64,000 bases of DNA from JANPCX01 sp031431125 (GCA_031431125.1 JANPCX010000041.1:33771-97770), one strand, 5' to 3'. Shown: positions 43,479 through 53,755, counted from the first letter of the stretch. Translations and numbers: made by a program. Notes: generated by a model not told the origin, from the sequence alone.

Positions 43479-44225
43479 GGAATCTCCAATGTACGACCAA
43501 CGTCACGCTCTCTCCTTGCATGATGAGTCGAAACAAAGGATGAAGCTGCATGCAGCCAGCCCTGTACGGAAAGCACTTCCCCAGCGGAGAGAGGGAGGCA
43601 CGGGCCATGTGCCTGGAGGCAGTATGGCACAGCGGATTCTCGTGGGAACGCCGACACCTCGGTTTGCGCCGCCCAACCAAGCTATTGATGTTTACCTTAT
43701 TCACGACAACCTCTGGTCCGTTCGCCCTGAGCCTGTCGAAGGGCATTGCACCGAGGTCCACGCTGGCTCCGACAGGCTCAGCCCGAACGGTGTGTGGTGT
43801 CGCAATTTATGTAACTCTCAATAGAAGAGCGGCATGAGGGTCGGTTCTAACATTCAAGCATTCAACTCATCTTCTCTGTCGTATCCCTCGGCCCTCGGAA
43901 AAATAGCCTTGCGCACAGGTCTGGGATCAAGTCTCCCATTTCCCCTAGACGGCGCACATCCCGTTCTTTCAGCCAGAGTTCCGTCAAAGCCAGCCCCGCC
44001 CCAGTTTGATCGCCAGCGAGAAAAGGGGAAGTGAGGGACTTGACTCTGGGTCCGTGACCCCGGATTTGCCGACGGCGGTTGAATTTCACGATTCGGCGTT
44101 GGCTCTGAGGCCTTGTTGCAGGACGCCCAGGGCACACGCCTTGCCTTTGAACCACCCCACTAAACATGGGGCTGTATTCCCAGCTTGCCGTGGCGCGTGG
44201 TGCGCTGCTCAAACCATTGGCCACA
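43479..44225. other. Gene-poor region
   Basis: About 750 bp with no convincing gene. Short frames exist on both strands but none has a good start signal or known domain. It contains a REP-type inverted repeat at 43718-43790. The 43850-44200 part is GC-rich and reads on the minus strand as degenerate coding-like sequence, perhaps remnant mobile DNA. Confidence 0.55.
43718..43790. repeat. REP-type inverted repeat pair
   Basis: Left arm CCGTTCGCCCTGAGCCTGTC (43718-43737) and right arm GACAGGCTCAGCCCGAACGG (43771-43790) face each other across about 33 bp, with one mismatch. The core GAGCCTGTCGAAG is a well-known repetitive extragenic palindrome type in many proteobacteria. A single pair is seen here. 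Confidence 0.8.
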
Positions 44226-45191
44226 TCACCCTCGGCTGCGCCAGCGTGCGGCAGCAGACACGAGCAGCACCACGGCGGCAACGGCGAATGGAAACCAGAG
44301 AAGGAAATAGGGTGGCTTGTCGCGTTCGGGCGTGAAGCGCGCACGCACCGAGGCGTTCGGGTCTTTGTCGCCCGTCCACACGGTGGTGGGCGCTTTTGCG
44401 GCGAGCACGGCGGGAAGCGCGGCCTGGCACTGTGACAACGACGCGTAGAACACCTTGTTGTATTCCGTGTCCATGGGCTGAGGCGGCTTTTTTCCCGCTT
44501 CGCAGTTGTCCAGCAAACACGTCATGCCCGACTCGCGCACGCTGGTGGACAGGCTCGCAAATTCATAACCAATGGACATGTGCGGCCCCACAACAACCGA
44601 TCTGCCGCTGCGCTCGACGCACTTGGCGCTGACGAAAGTGGCCGGCACAGCCACCGCATTGGGAATTTCGTTGGACAAGTGGTCATGCCAAAACGCCGCA
44701 CCACCCGCGGCAACGAAGGCCAGCGCCATGAGCTCAACGGTGTAACTCCGTTGGGGCCGCGCCTGGCTTCTTTGATTGGCTTGCGCCGCAGCCTGGGCCG
44801 CGCGCCGGTCTGCCTCGGGATCAATGCTCAATACAAACTCGGTTCGGGCTGGGGCTGCGCCACGGCGTACTTCAGCTTCTGCTTGAGCCGCGGTGCGTTC
44901 GGCGCGACGGCGAGCCAGCAGATGGTCTATCAGCAAATAGCCGATGATCAACGCGGGTGCCGCGACCATGCGGTACCGAAAAATCTCGTGTTCATCCAAA
45001 CGCGCCATGTCTACGCCTGACAGCGCAATGGCCACGAGCATGAGGCCAAGCACCACGACGGACACCTTGACCACTTTCACCGCGTAGTCGACAACGGCGA
45101 ACACTTTTTCGCCGCGCGCCGCAGACGCACTGGTTTGCGCGGCCGTTGGCTGGGGGTTGGTGTCACGCTGTTTCATGGGGCCCGCATCCAT
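44226..45191 (-). CDS. Membrane protein of unknown function
   Basis: A 321-aa protein, not recognised. Hydrophobic segments: about 42-60 (VSVVVLGLMLVAIALSG), about 75-90 (MVAAPALIIGYLLID), about 150-165 (VELMALAFVAAGGAAF) and near the C-terminus (LLWFPFAVAAVVLLVSAAA). Between the second and third is an Arg/Ala-rich, probably coiled segment; before the last is an extracytoplasmic domain with four Cys (KCVER, TCLLDNCEAG, QCQAAL) that may form disulfides. That part faintly recalls DUF3592. ATG at 45191 or 45176. Confidence 0.65.
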   Translation of the reverse strand: MDAGPMKQRDTNPQPTAAQTSASAARGEKVFAVVDYAVKVVKVSVVVLGLMLVAIALSGVDMARLDEHEIFRYRMVAAPALIIGYLLIDHLLARRRAERTAAQAEAEVRRGAAPARTEFVLSIDPEADRRAAQAAAQANQRSQARPQRSYTVELMALAFVAAGGAAFWHDHLSNEIPNAVAVPATFVSAKCVERSGRSVVVGPHMSIGYEFASLSTSVRESGMTCLLDNCEAGKKPPQPMDTEYNKVFYASLSQCQAALPAVLAAKAPTTVWTGDKDPNASVRARFTPERDKPPYFLLWFPFAVAAVVLLVSAAARWRSRG

Positions 45192-45295
45192 CTGACGATG
45201 GCGTCAGGGTAACGCTCGCGCGCCGCGGTGTCCAGACCCGTGGTATTCAGCGAACGGTGGGCGGTGGGGCAGGCATGGCCTCTAACCGCCAGCAC

Positions 45296-45595
45296 TCAAA
45301 AATCCGGCTGCACACCCAACTCCCCGTGGTACCCACAACGCGCGATCACGCTGGCGCAAACCTCATCGGCGCGCACCAAGTCGCACAGCAGTTGCATGGC
45401 GGCGCGTTGGATGCAAACACGCAGCTCCACCGAGTCGCCCAGTTCGTGGGGTGCGCAGCGGGAGGCCAGGGCTTGCAGTTTGCGGTCGCGCAGCAAGATG
45501 GACAGCAGGTGGTTTTGCGATTCGGGTGAGTCGAAGAACGATTCGTCGATGTTGAGTTGGTCTGCCACGGCGACCATGACGTCTTCAATGTTCAT
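45296..45595 (-). CDS. Small hypothetical protein
   Basis: A 99-aa soluble protein, unrecognised. It starts MNIEDVMVAVADQLNIDESFFDSPESQNHLLSILL... and is acidic, with four Cys. The ATG at 45595 has a strong ribosome site (GGAAGGAG, 6 bp away), which supports a real gene; the frame extends upstream to 45715 but that part has no start signal. It lies between ruvB and an unknown membrane protein. Confidence 0.6.
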   Translation of the reverse strand: MNIEDVMVAVADQLNIDESFFDSPESQNHLLSILLRDRKLQALASRCAPHELGDSVELRVCIQRAAMQLLCDLVRADEVCASVIARCGYHGELGVQPDF

Positions 45596-45742
45596 ACCGA
45601 CTCCTTCCAAGGCGGGGACCTTGCCGATCACATCGCAAACCGATGGATTTTGAGGCTGCCTTGTGAGGTCTATCGACCGCTTCGGTGATGACTTGAGGGT
45701 TGGAATGTGCAACAACGCACAGTGTCGGGCAGATGTGGGCCT

Positions 45743-46807
45743 TTACCCTTCAAACAACTCACCCACCACGCCGCCGTGGCCTTGCGGTGGCGTCACGCCC
45801 AGGTGGCGGTAAGCCGCCAAGGTGGCAATGCGGCCGCGTGGGGTGCGCTGCAAATAACCTTGTTGAATGAGGTAGGGCTCGATCACATCTTCGATCGTGC
45901 CGCTTTCTTCGCCGATGGCTGCGGCCACGTTGTCCAGGCCGACGGGTCCACCATCGAAGCGGTGGATCACCGCCTCCAGCAATTTGCGGTCCATCAGGTC
46001 GAAACCTTGCGGGTCCACATCCAACATCGCCAAGGCTTTGTCGGCCAAAGCTTTGTTGATGCTGCCGTTGCCTTTGACGTCGGCATAGTCACGCACCCGG
46101 CGCAGCAAGCGGTTGGCAATGCGCGGCGTGCCGCGTGAACGGCGGGCAATCTCAAACGCGCCTTCGGTGTCGGTGGGCACCTTGAGCAAACCCGCCGAGC
46201 GGTGCACGATGCGCGCAAGTTCTTCAGGCGAATAAAACTCCAACCGCGAGACGATGCCAAAACGATCCCGCAGTGGGTTGGTCAGCATGCCGGCGCGGGT
46301 GGTGGCGCCGACCAAGGTGAAGGGCTGCAAATCGAGTTTGATGGAACGTGCGGCCGGGCCTTCGCCGATCATGATGTCGATTTGAAAGTCTTCCAGTGCG
46401 GGGTAGAGGATTTCTTCCACCACCGGACTCAGGCGGTGAATTTCATCAATGAAAAGAACGTCGTTCTTCTCCAGGTTGGTGAGAATGGCCGCCAGGTCTT
46501 TGGGTTTTTCCAGCACCGGGCCCGAGGTTTGGCGCAGGTTCACACCGAGCTCGTTGGCAATGATGTGGGAGAGCGTGGTTTTTCCCAAACCGGGCGGGCC
46601 AAAGAGCAGCACATGGTCCATGGCTTCGGATCGCATCTTGGCCGCGCCAATGAAGATTTCCAACTGCTCACGCACCTTGGCCTGGCCCACGTACTCGGCC
46701 AGCCCCTTGGGTCGCAGTGCGCGTTCAATCGCTTCTTCATTCGGCGATGCCGCCGCCGCAGTCACGATGCGCCGCGCGGGCTCGAAGTCGTCGGTTTGGA
46801 TGCTCAT
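45743..46807 (-). CDS. ruvB: Holliday junction branch migration helicase RuvB
   Basis: AAA+ motor that drives Holliday junction branch migration with RuvA during recombinational repair. 354 aa with Walker A FGPPGLGKTTLSH, Walker B LFIDEIHRLSPVVEE, the sensor GATTRAGMLTNPLRDRFG and the C-terminal winged helix (GYLQRTPRGRIATLAAYRHLG). ruvA lies 2 kb away on the same strand but separated by unrelated genes, so the two are not in one tight operon here. No ruvC in the window. Confidence 0.97.
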   Translation of the reverse strand: MSIQTDDFEPARRIVTAAAASPNEEAIERALRPKGLAEYVGQAKVREQLEIFIGAAKMRSEAMDHVLLFGPPGLGKTTLSHIIANELGVNLRQTSGPVLEKPKDLAAILTNLEKNDVLFIDEIHRLSPVVEEILYPALEDFQIDIMIGEGPAARSIKLDLQPFTLVGATTRAGMLTNPLRDRFGIVSRLEFYSPEELARIVHRSAGLLKVPTDTEGAFEIARRSRGTPRIANRLLRRVRDYADVKGNGSINKALADKALAMLDVDPQGFDLMDRKLLEAVIHRFDGGPVGLDNVAAAIGEESGTIEDVIEPYLIQQGYLQRTPRGRIATLAAYRHLGVTPPQGHGGVVGELFEG

Positions 46808-46860
46808 GGGCGCATTATCGCGAGACGGCTGTGCGAGGTGGCCCGTTTAGAATTGCGGCC

Positions 46861-47250
46861 GTGCAAACCATCCGCCGTCACCTTGAACGTTGGGCCTTCA
46901 TTGCGATCTTCGCGGTGGTCGGCATGGCCATGGCACCGACGATGTCGCAAGCCGTGATGGCGGCGTCGGGCGTGCAGTGGGTGGAGGTTTGTTCGGCCGC
47001 CGGATCGCGTTGGGTGCAGATGGACAGCAGCCAAGCGCCAAGGCCGGATGCGCCTGGCGCGGTGGTGGAGATGGCCAAGTGTCCCGCCTGTTGCCATCTC
47101 GGCCACAGCGCCGGGTTACCACCAGCGCCATGGGGGCTGCTTGCCGTCGTTGGTGGCGCGCAAGCGGTGCCAACGCTGTTCCTGCATGCACTCCGCCCGC
47201 CATTTTCGTGGGCGACAGCCCAGCCGCGTGGGCCGCCAGCGTTCGCTTGA
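46861..47250 (+). CDS. DUF2946 family protein
   Basis: A 129-aa exported protein beginning at GTG 46861. N-terminal signal/membrane helix (RWAFIAIFAVVGMAMAPTMSQAV), then VQWVEVCSAAGSRWVQMD and the Cys-rich CPACCHLGHSAGL, matching DUF2946. The family often sits next to copper-handling genes; the PCuAC chaperone gene that follows on the same strand fits this. Metal binding by the CPACCH cluster is plausible but unproven. The frame extending upstream into ruvB is rejected. Confidence 0.78.
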   Translation: MQTIRRHLERWAFIAIFAVVGMAMAPTMSQAVMAASGVQWVEVCSAAGSRWVQMDSSQAPRPDAPGAVVEMAKCPACCHLGHSAGLPPAPWGLLAVVGGAQAVPTLFLHALRPPFSWATAQPRGPPAFA

Positions 47251-47257
47251 CTGCATC

Positions 47258-47277
47258 ACCAGCCGCACTGGTTTTTT
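47258..47277 (+). terminator. Weak intrinsic terminator after the DUF2946 gene
   Basis: ACCAG and CTGGT make a 5-bp stem with a 5-base loop, followed by five more T, 8 bp after the stop. The stem is short, so it may attenuate rather than end transcription into the PCuAC gene. Confidence 0.4.
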
Positions 47278-47374
47278 ATCTCGGGTTGCGCCATGTTTTC
47301 GCAACCGCCCACATTCATTGCACGACGGGGGTGAGCCCCGTTTCCTGTGCTCGTGTCTATATCGGATTCACACC

Positions 47375-47839
47375 ATGAACTTCGCTCGTTTTCTCGCGCT
47401 CGTCGCACTGTCCTTGTTCTCGTTGTTCAGCCAGGCCCACAGTTTCAAACTCGGCGCCATCGACATTGGCCACCCTTGGGCGCGCCCCACGGCGTCGGGC
47501 CAAATGGCGGGAGGGGCTTACCTCAAGCTGACCAACGCCGGGGCGGCTGATCGACTGGTCTTTGCCAGCAGCGAAGTCGCCGCTTCGGTGGAGTTGCACA
47601 GCATGACCATGGACGGCAACGTCATGCGCATGCGCCAAGTCGATGCCATCGACCTGCGTGCAGGGCAAACGGTGGAACTCAAACCGGGTGGGTTTCACAT
47701 CATGCTCATGGGCCTGAAAGCGCCGCTCAAAGAGGGCAGCAACTTTCCCTTGAAACTCAAGTTTGAAAAGGCGGGCGAAGTGACGGTGATGGTGAACGTG
47801 GAACAACCCAAGGCCGAAGGCGGCGAGCACAAACACTGA
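47375..47839 (+). CDS. PCu(A)C periplasmic copper chaperone
   Basis: A 154-aa exported copper(I) chaperone that delivers copper to the CuA site of cytochrome oxidase. Signal peptide MNFARFLALVALSLFSLFSQAHS; the copper motif is present: HSMTMDGNVMRMRQ ... GGFHIMLMGL, with His and Met at the usual spacing. The His-rich tail (EGGEHKH) may add a copper site. Follows the DUF2946 gene by about 125 bp. Confidence 0.92.
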   Translation: MNFARFLALVALSLFSLFSQAHSFKLGAIDIGHPWARPTASGQMAGGAYLKLTNAGAADRLVFASSEVAASVELHSMTMDGNVMRMRQVDAIDLRAGQTVELKPGGFHIMLMGLKAPLKEGSNFPLKLKFEKAGEVTVMVNVEQPKAEGGEHKH

Positions 47840-47862
47840 CAGGGCGAGTCCGCGAGGGCGGG

Positions 47863-48828
47863 TCAGCTGTCGAAGTTCAGCTTGCCGGACTGGATCAGCT
47901 TTTTCCACTTCGCCAAGTCTGACGCGATGAAACGTCCTACGGCCTCGACATTCATGGTTTCGGGCTCGGTGGCATCTTGTAGCAAGCGGGCTCGGACATC
48001 GGGTTGGGCCACGATTTTGTTGATCGCTTGATTGAGCGCTTGGGTCAGGGCCAGCGGTGTTTTGGGTGGGGCCGCCAAACCCCAGTAGTTGTTCACATCA
48101 AAGTCCTTGAAGCCCAATTCGCGCATGCCAGGAACACCGGGCACGGCGGAAGCACGTTCTGCGGTGGTCAGGGCCAAGGCTTTGATGCGGCCATCTTTCA
48201 CAAAGGGCATCAAGGCCGGAACGCTGCCTGTGATCAGTTGGACTTCACCTGCCATCAAGTCGGTGGTGGCCGCTGCAATGCCGCGGTAGGGGATGTGAAC
48301 GATGTAGCTGCCGGTTTGTTGTTTGAGCAGCTCCAGGATCAAGTGGTTGACGCTGCCCACACCGGCCGAGCCGTAGTTCAGTTTGGCCGGGTTGCGCTTC
48401 ACGTGGTCCATCACCTCGCGCAAGTCGCGGCCCGGCACGTTGACATTGGCCGCAAACATCAATGGACCTTTGCCCATGATGGCCACCGGTGCAAATGCAG
48501 TGGGGTCGTACTCCGGTTTTTGCCCAATGGCCGCGGCCGTCGTGAAGGGCGAGGCAATGAAGAGCAGGGTGTTGCCATCGGGTGCCGCTTTGGCCACTGC
48601 CTCGGTACCGATGGCGCCACCCGCCCCGGTGCGGTTTTCAACCACCACCTGTCGACCCAGCGCGGTGCTCAATGCGGAACCAAAGTAGCGTGCCATGGCG
48701 TCGCTGCCCGCGCCGGGGGCAAATGGCACCACAACTTTCAAGGCGGCGGATTGTGACCACGCGGACGACCAGGCGGTGGATGCACATCCCAGTGCAGCCA
48801 AGCGTTGAACAAAAGTACGGCGTTGCAT
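47863..48828 (-). CDS. Bug-family tripartite tricarboxylate transport binding protein
   Basis: Periplasmic solute receptor of 321 aa in the TctC/Bug family, very expanded in Burkholderiales. Signal MQRRTFVQRLAALGCASTAWSSAWSQ, then LKVVVPFAPGAGSDAMARYFG and the LNYGSAGVGSVNHLILELLKQQTG and IPYRGIAAATTDLMAGEVQ motifs. It probably binds a carboxylate. No tctA or tctB is adjacent, so it is an orphan receptor, as most Bug proteins are. Confidence 0.93.
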   Translation of the reverse strand: MQRRTFVQRLAALGCASTAWSSAWSQSAALKVVVPFAPGAGSDAMARYFGSALSTALGRQVVVENRTGAGGAIGTEAVAKAAPDGNTLLFIASPFTTAAAIGQKPEYDPTAFAPVAIMGKGPLMFAANVNVPGRDLREVMDHVKRNPAKLNYGSAGVGSVNHLILELLKQQTGSYIVHIPYRGIAAATTDLMAGEVQLITGSVPALMPFVKDGRIKALALTTAERASAVPGVPGMRELGFKDFDVNNYWGLAAPPKTPLALTQALNQAINKIVAQPDVRARLLQDATEPETMNVEAVGRFIASDLAKWKKLIQSGKLNFDS

Positions 48829-48893
48829 GGGGGCTCCAAATCAGTGAATCATTCCAGCATGGCGCCATGTCTGCTGCATGACACCCCCATGAC

Positions 48894-49469
48894 TTAGCGG
48901 GCCAACGCTTTCAGCGCCAGTTTGATTCCGTCACTCACCCCGACGTCCACAGGCAAAGCCTTGAGGCTGGCCGCCGCTTCGCGGTCGCTGTAACCCAGCG
49001 CGATCAGGGCCTGCAAGATGTCACCTTGAGCGTCGTTTTGAATGCTGGCACCCTTTGAAGCAAGGACGTCGCCGAGCTTGCCTTTGAGTTCCAGCAGCAG
49101 CCGCTCGGCGGTTTTTTTGCCGATGCCGGGCACTTTGATGAGGCGACCACTTTCTTGCAAGCTCACCGCTTGAGCCAGTTCGGAAACGCTCAAGCCTGAC
49201 AGGATGGACAGCGCCGTGCGCGGCCCCACACCGGAAATTTTCACGAGCTGGATGAACGTGCTGCGCTCTTCATGCGTGAGAAACCCAAACAGCACCTGCG
49301 CGTCTTCCCGCACCACAAAGTGGGTGAGCAAGGTGACTTTTTCACCGAGGCCGGGCAGGTTGTAAAAACTGCTCATCGGCACGGCCACTTCGTAGCCCAC
49401 GCCGTTCACGTCCAGCAGCACCTGCGGTGGGTTTTTTTCAGCCAAAAGGCCGGTTAGGCGACCGATCAT
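48894..49469 (-). CDS. ruvA: Holliday junction branch migration protein RuvA
   Basis: Binds four-way DNA junctions and loads RuvB. 191 aa: OB domain (MIGRLTGLLAEKNPPQVLLDVNGVGYEV), helix-hairpin-helix motifs (VKISGVGPRTALSILSGLS; IKVPGIGKKTAERLLLELKGKL) and a C-terminal RuvB-contact domain (ALIALGYSDREAAASLKAL). The ATG at 49469 starts the domain; the frame extends further into the RDD gene and that part is rejected. Confidence 0.97.
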   Translation of the reverse strand: MIGRLTGLLAEKNPPQVLLDVNGVGYEVAVPMSSFYNLPGLGEKVTLLTHFVVREDAQVLFGFLTHEERSTFIQLVKISGVGPRTALSILSGLSVSELAQAVSLQESGRLIKVPGIGKKTAERLLLELKGKLGDVLASKGASIQNDAQGDILQALIALGYSDREAAASLKALPVDVGVSDGIKLALKALAR

Positions 49470-49506
49470 GTCAGGGGCTTTCTGGGTATCAGTGGGGATG
49501 GAGGCG

Positions 49507-49893
49507 TCAGGCGGTGGCTTGTCGTTGAACGACCTTCGTGCCCGCCATGAAGTCGCCCAGACGCCTGCGCTGCTTGCCAACAATGGAGACAAGGTCGAAG
49601 AAACCCAGAATCACCATGGGCACGTTGCGCACAAAAGACTGCCAATAGGTGCAAGGTTGCTCGTTTTTCGCATGCACAACAGCGATTTTTGTGACTCGTT
49701 TCCCCAGACTTTGGCCATGGGTCATGCCGTCGCGAAACAAGGTGTAGGCCAGGCAGCCAATGAAGGCGAACCACAGCGGAAGTCCGGCTGCTTTGGCGCC
49801 GTAAAAGGTGGCCACGCCGACGGCCATGGCGATGATGCCGTCGATGAAATTGGCCGTGGAGCGGTCACCCACGGAGGCGAGCAAATAGGGCAT
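49507..49893 (-). CDS. RDD family membrane protein
   Basis: A 128-aa membrane protein with three hydrophobic segments. The RDD family is recognised from ASVGDRSTANFIDGIIAMAVG near the start and DGMTHGQSLGKRVTKIAVVHA. Family function is poorly defined, sometimes ion or sodium transport. Same strand as ruvA and the two-component genes; no special link evident. Confidence 0.82.
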   Translation of the reverse strand: MPYLLASVGDRSTANFIDGIIAMAVGVATFYGAKAAGLPLWFAFIGCLAYTLFRDGMTHGQSLGKRVTKIAVVHAKNEQPCTYWQSFVRNVPMVILGFFDLVSIVGKQRRRLGDFMAGTKVVQRQATA

Positions 49894-49946
49894 CGTCGAA
49901 GAAGTTGGATGTGCAGGTCAAGGCGGGCAGCAAGAGCCCCAAGAAT

Positions 49947-50600
49947 TCACCGCCGAAAGAGCCCCAAGCGCTGCGCTTCCAGCGCCGCTTCAGCGCGCGA
50001 GTTGACATTGAGCTTGCGGTAGATCTGCTTCACATAGTCGGCAATGGTGTGGCGCGACAAGTTGAGCTGCACGCCAATCTCGGGCAGCGTGAAACCCTTG
50101 GCCACCCGCAACAGCACTTCGTTCTCACGGTCGGTGAGGGCGACATGCGGAATGCTTTGGGGCAGCTCGGCAGGACGGGTGTGGGTGGCAAAGTAAGACA
50201 GCACCCGGCGAGCGATGGACGGCGACAGCGGCGGCTCGCCTTGACTCATGCGGTTGAGTTGCTCCGCGATTAGATCGCGGGCTTGTTCTTTCAGCAAATA
50301 ACCAAAGGCACCGGCTTGCAATGCCGGGAAGAGGTGGTCATCGTCATCATGAATGGTCACCACCACCGATTGGCAGTCGGGCTGGTTGTCGCGCAGCGCG
50401 GCGACCACATCCACGCCTGAACCGTCGGGCAAACCCAGGTCGACCAAGGCCAGATCGAACTTGATGGCGCTGACCAGCTCCAGCGCGTTGTGAATGCGCG
50501 CAGATTCATGGATTTGCGCACTGGGAAACACTTGACGCACCAACACTTTGAGCCATGCGCGAATCTCGGGCAGGTCTTCCAAGAGCAGGATGTTGTTCAT
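49947..50600 (-). CDS. LuxR/NarL-type response regulator
   Basis: A 217-aa two-component regulator: receiver domain with the phospho-acceptor D54 (ALVDLGLPDGSG) and conserved Lys (GYLLKE), then a LuxR helix-turn-helix (LTDRENEVLLRVAKGFTLPEIGVQLNLSRHTIADYVKQIYRKLNV). It lies 67 bp after the sensor kinase gene on the same strand and is surely its partner. Targets unknown. Confidence 0.93.
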   Translation of the reverse strand: MNNILLLEDLPEIRAWLKVLVRQVFPSAQIHESARIHNALELVSAIKFDLALVDLGLPDGSGVDVVAALRDNQPDCQSVVVTIHDDDDHLFPALQAGAFGYLLKEQARDLIAEQLNRMSQGEPPLSPSIARRVLSYFATHTRPAELPQSIPHVALTDRENEVLLRVAKGFTLPEIGVQLNLSRHTIADYVKQIYRKLNVNSRAEAALEAQRLGLFRR

Positions 50601-50667
50601 AAGGTTCTCCGCGAAGATGGGGTGGATCGTAGCAGTGGGGCCGTCAAACGCATTCGTCTTGGAAGGG

Positions 50668-52590
50668 TTAAAGGGGTAGTGTCAGTCGTATCACCGTTCC
50701 ATAACCTGGGCCAGACTCCACCAAACACTGGCCTTGTAACTGCTTGGCACGGTGTTTCATGCTGGACATGCCGTGGCCGCGGTCGAGTTTGCCGTCGAGT
50801 TCCATGGGAATGCCTTTGCCATTGTCCTGAATGGAGATGCCGAACTCATGGTCTCCCACACGACAACGCACCTTGCACAAGGTGGCTCCGCTGTGTTTGA
50901 TGATGTTGCTCACGGCTTCGCGCATGATGCGGGTGGTTTGCACGTAGGCACGGGCTGGCAAGAGCTGGTCCAGGTCTTCGTTCGGATGGCTCCAATCGGC
51001 CTCGATGTTGGTTTGACCCAAACGGGAGACGATTTCCGCGCGCCAGTCGGCCAAGGCGTCGGCCAGCCTCACTGGCTTGCCGGTGAGGCCGCGAACCGAC
51101 AGCCGCATTTCTTCCAGGGCTTCGCGCGCCAACGTCGAGATGCGCTCACTCTCCGAGGTGTGCACGATGGTCAGCAGCTTGGCCCCCAGGTCGTCGTGCA
51201 GATCGGCCGCAATACGTTTGCGCTCTTTCTCCGTGATCTGTTCTACCCGTAGCTCGGCGAGTTGTTCGAAATTGCGTTCGATCTCGGCGGTGGCATCGCG
51301 CACCCTTCGTTCCAGCGTGGCGCGGCCCGCTTCCATCAGAGCCAGGTTGTGCTCAAAACCGTGCAGCAGTCGAAACGCCAACACCGTCAGTACCACCGGG
51401 AAACCCCACTGCGCATAGAGCATGGGGGGCAGAGGTAACCAGTGGTACTGGGTGGCAATCTCAAGCAGCATGAAAACAGCAAAACAAGCCATCAAAATGG
51501 ACATCTCCCGCCACGGGGCTTGTTGCTCCTTCCAGGCAATCAGCAGGTAGATGGCGATCGCCCCTAGCACCTGGAGCGCCAGCAGCAAGTACCAGGCGGT
51601 GCTGACCAAGTAGGTGCGCTCCGGCCCGGCCAACCACAAGGTCAGTGGTACGAGGATCAGCTGTGCCCACAAACCCCACTCCAGAACGCGCGAACGCCTG
51701 CCCGCGTAGCTGAGCAAAAACTGCACCGCGGCGGCGGCAATCCAAGGCACTGCGCTTGCGGCCAACCACTCCACCCACTGGCTGGATATCGGCACATAGC
51801 GCCCCCAAATGCGCACCGACAATACGGCCCATCCCACGCACAGCAGACCAAAGTAGGTTAGGTAGGCTTCGCGGCGGTTGAGTTGACCCAACACCACCAA
51901 ATACCCCCCCAGCACGAGCAGCGTCAGCGCCACCAGTTGCAAGGCGGTGCTGTTCCACCAGGCTTGTGTGGCGTGTTGTTTGGTCAGTGCCAATTGCGGG
52001 CCGATCGTCAGCTTGGAGAGGCCACCGCCCCGCAGCCGGGCAGATACCCGTTCTTGCGCGTGCCCAAACACCCGCAAGTCCAAGCGGTTGCCTGTTGCTG
52101 CCAATAGATGACTCGGCAAGAGCACCAGAAGCGGTTGGTGGCAGTTTCGTGTGATGGGCTCGTCCACTTGGCCGCTGCGCATGAGCAATTGCCCATTCAG
52201 CCAGACTTCAGCGTTGTGGCAAACGCGTTCAATGTAGAGGGCCAGCAAGTTGTCGGGTGTATTGCTGACCGATTCGGGCAGGGGCTGATCGAAGGACACA
52301 CGGTACCAGCGGCTGCCGCTGTAGCCGGGGGTGGCGCTTGACCAGTCTTCGGGCAAAACAACCTCTTTGGGGTTCTCCCCGCCGACGTCAGTCGCGCGGG
52401 GAAATGCCCCGGTATTGGCATTGATGGCCAGCGCTCGGTCGATGACCATGGTTTGCGGCACTGCGCTAACGCCAAGGGGGGCCAGCAGGCACCACAGCAG
52501 CACTATCCGCCTGACCCAAACAGCACGCCAGCTCGGCCGCAGCAGCAAAGGCCTGCTGGCAAACAAAGGGGTCAACGCCGCGTTCAACAT
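50668..52590 (-). CDS. 7TMR-DISM-type sensor histidine kinase
   Basis: Membrane kinase of about 640 aa. After a signal/membrane segment comes a periplasmic domain of about 200 residues with a jelly-roll feel (SRWYRVSFDQPLPES; IERVCHNAEVWLNGQLLMRSG), then about seven hydrophobic helices, a coiled coil, and the NarL-type HisKA_3 dimer domain with the His in KRIAADLHDDLGAKLL. The HATPase core shows REAVSNIIKHSG (N box) and QDNGKGI. The layout matches 7TM receptors with a carbohydrate-binding-like DISM domain. Ligand unknown. Start at ATG 52590, divergent from phoH. Confidence 0.88.
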   Translation of the reverse strand: MLNAALTPLFASRPLLLRPSWRAVWVRRIVLLWCLLAPLGVSAVPQTMVIDRALAINANTGAFPRATDVGGENPKEVVLPEDWSSATPGYSGSRWYRVSFDQPLPESVSNTPDNLLALYIERVCHNAEVWLNGQLLMRSGQVDEPITRNCHQPLLVLLPSHLLAATGNRLDLRVFGHAQERVSARLRGGGLSKLTIGPQLALTKQHATQAWWNSTALQLVALTLLVLGGYLVVLGQLNRREAYLTYFGLLCVGWAVLSVRIWGRYVPISSQWVEWLAASAVPWIAAAAVQFLLSYAGRRSRVLEWGLWAQLILVPLTLWLAGPERTYLVSTAWYLLLALQVLGAIAIYLLIAWKEQQAPWREMSILMACFAVFMLLEIATQYHWLPLPPMLYAQWGFPVVLTVLAFRLLHGFEHNLALMEAGRATLERRVRDATAEIERNFEQLAELRVEQITEKERKRIAADLHDDLGAKLLTIVHTSESERISTLAREALEEMRLSVRGLTGKPVRLADALADWRAEIVSRLGQTNIEADWSHPNEDLDQLLPARAYVQTTRIMREAVSNIIKHSGATLCKVRCRVGDHEFGISIQDNGKGIPMELDGKLDRGHGMSSMKHRAKQLQGQCLVESGPGYGTVIRLTLPL

Positions 52591-52699
52591 GGGCGCTGAT
52601 TGTGCAGGAGCCTGAACCTGCTTCCTTCCACGGCTCGCCGGACTGCCCTGGCGGTTGCGGCGACAATTCACGCCCGTGCTGCTTTGTTGGACACCTGCC

Positions 52700-53740
<1,041 letters not shown>

Positions 53741-53755
53741 CCATCGAACACCGGG

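Noticed and set aside
43834..44344. Minus-strand frames upstream of the membrane protein gene as a possible transposase remnant
   Set aside because: No transposase motif or terminal repeats could be identified by eye, so only a gene-poor region is reported.
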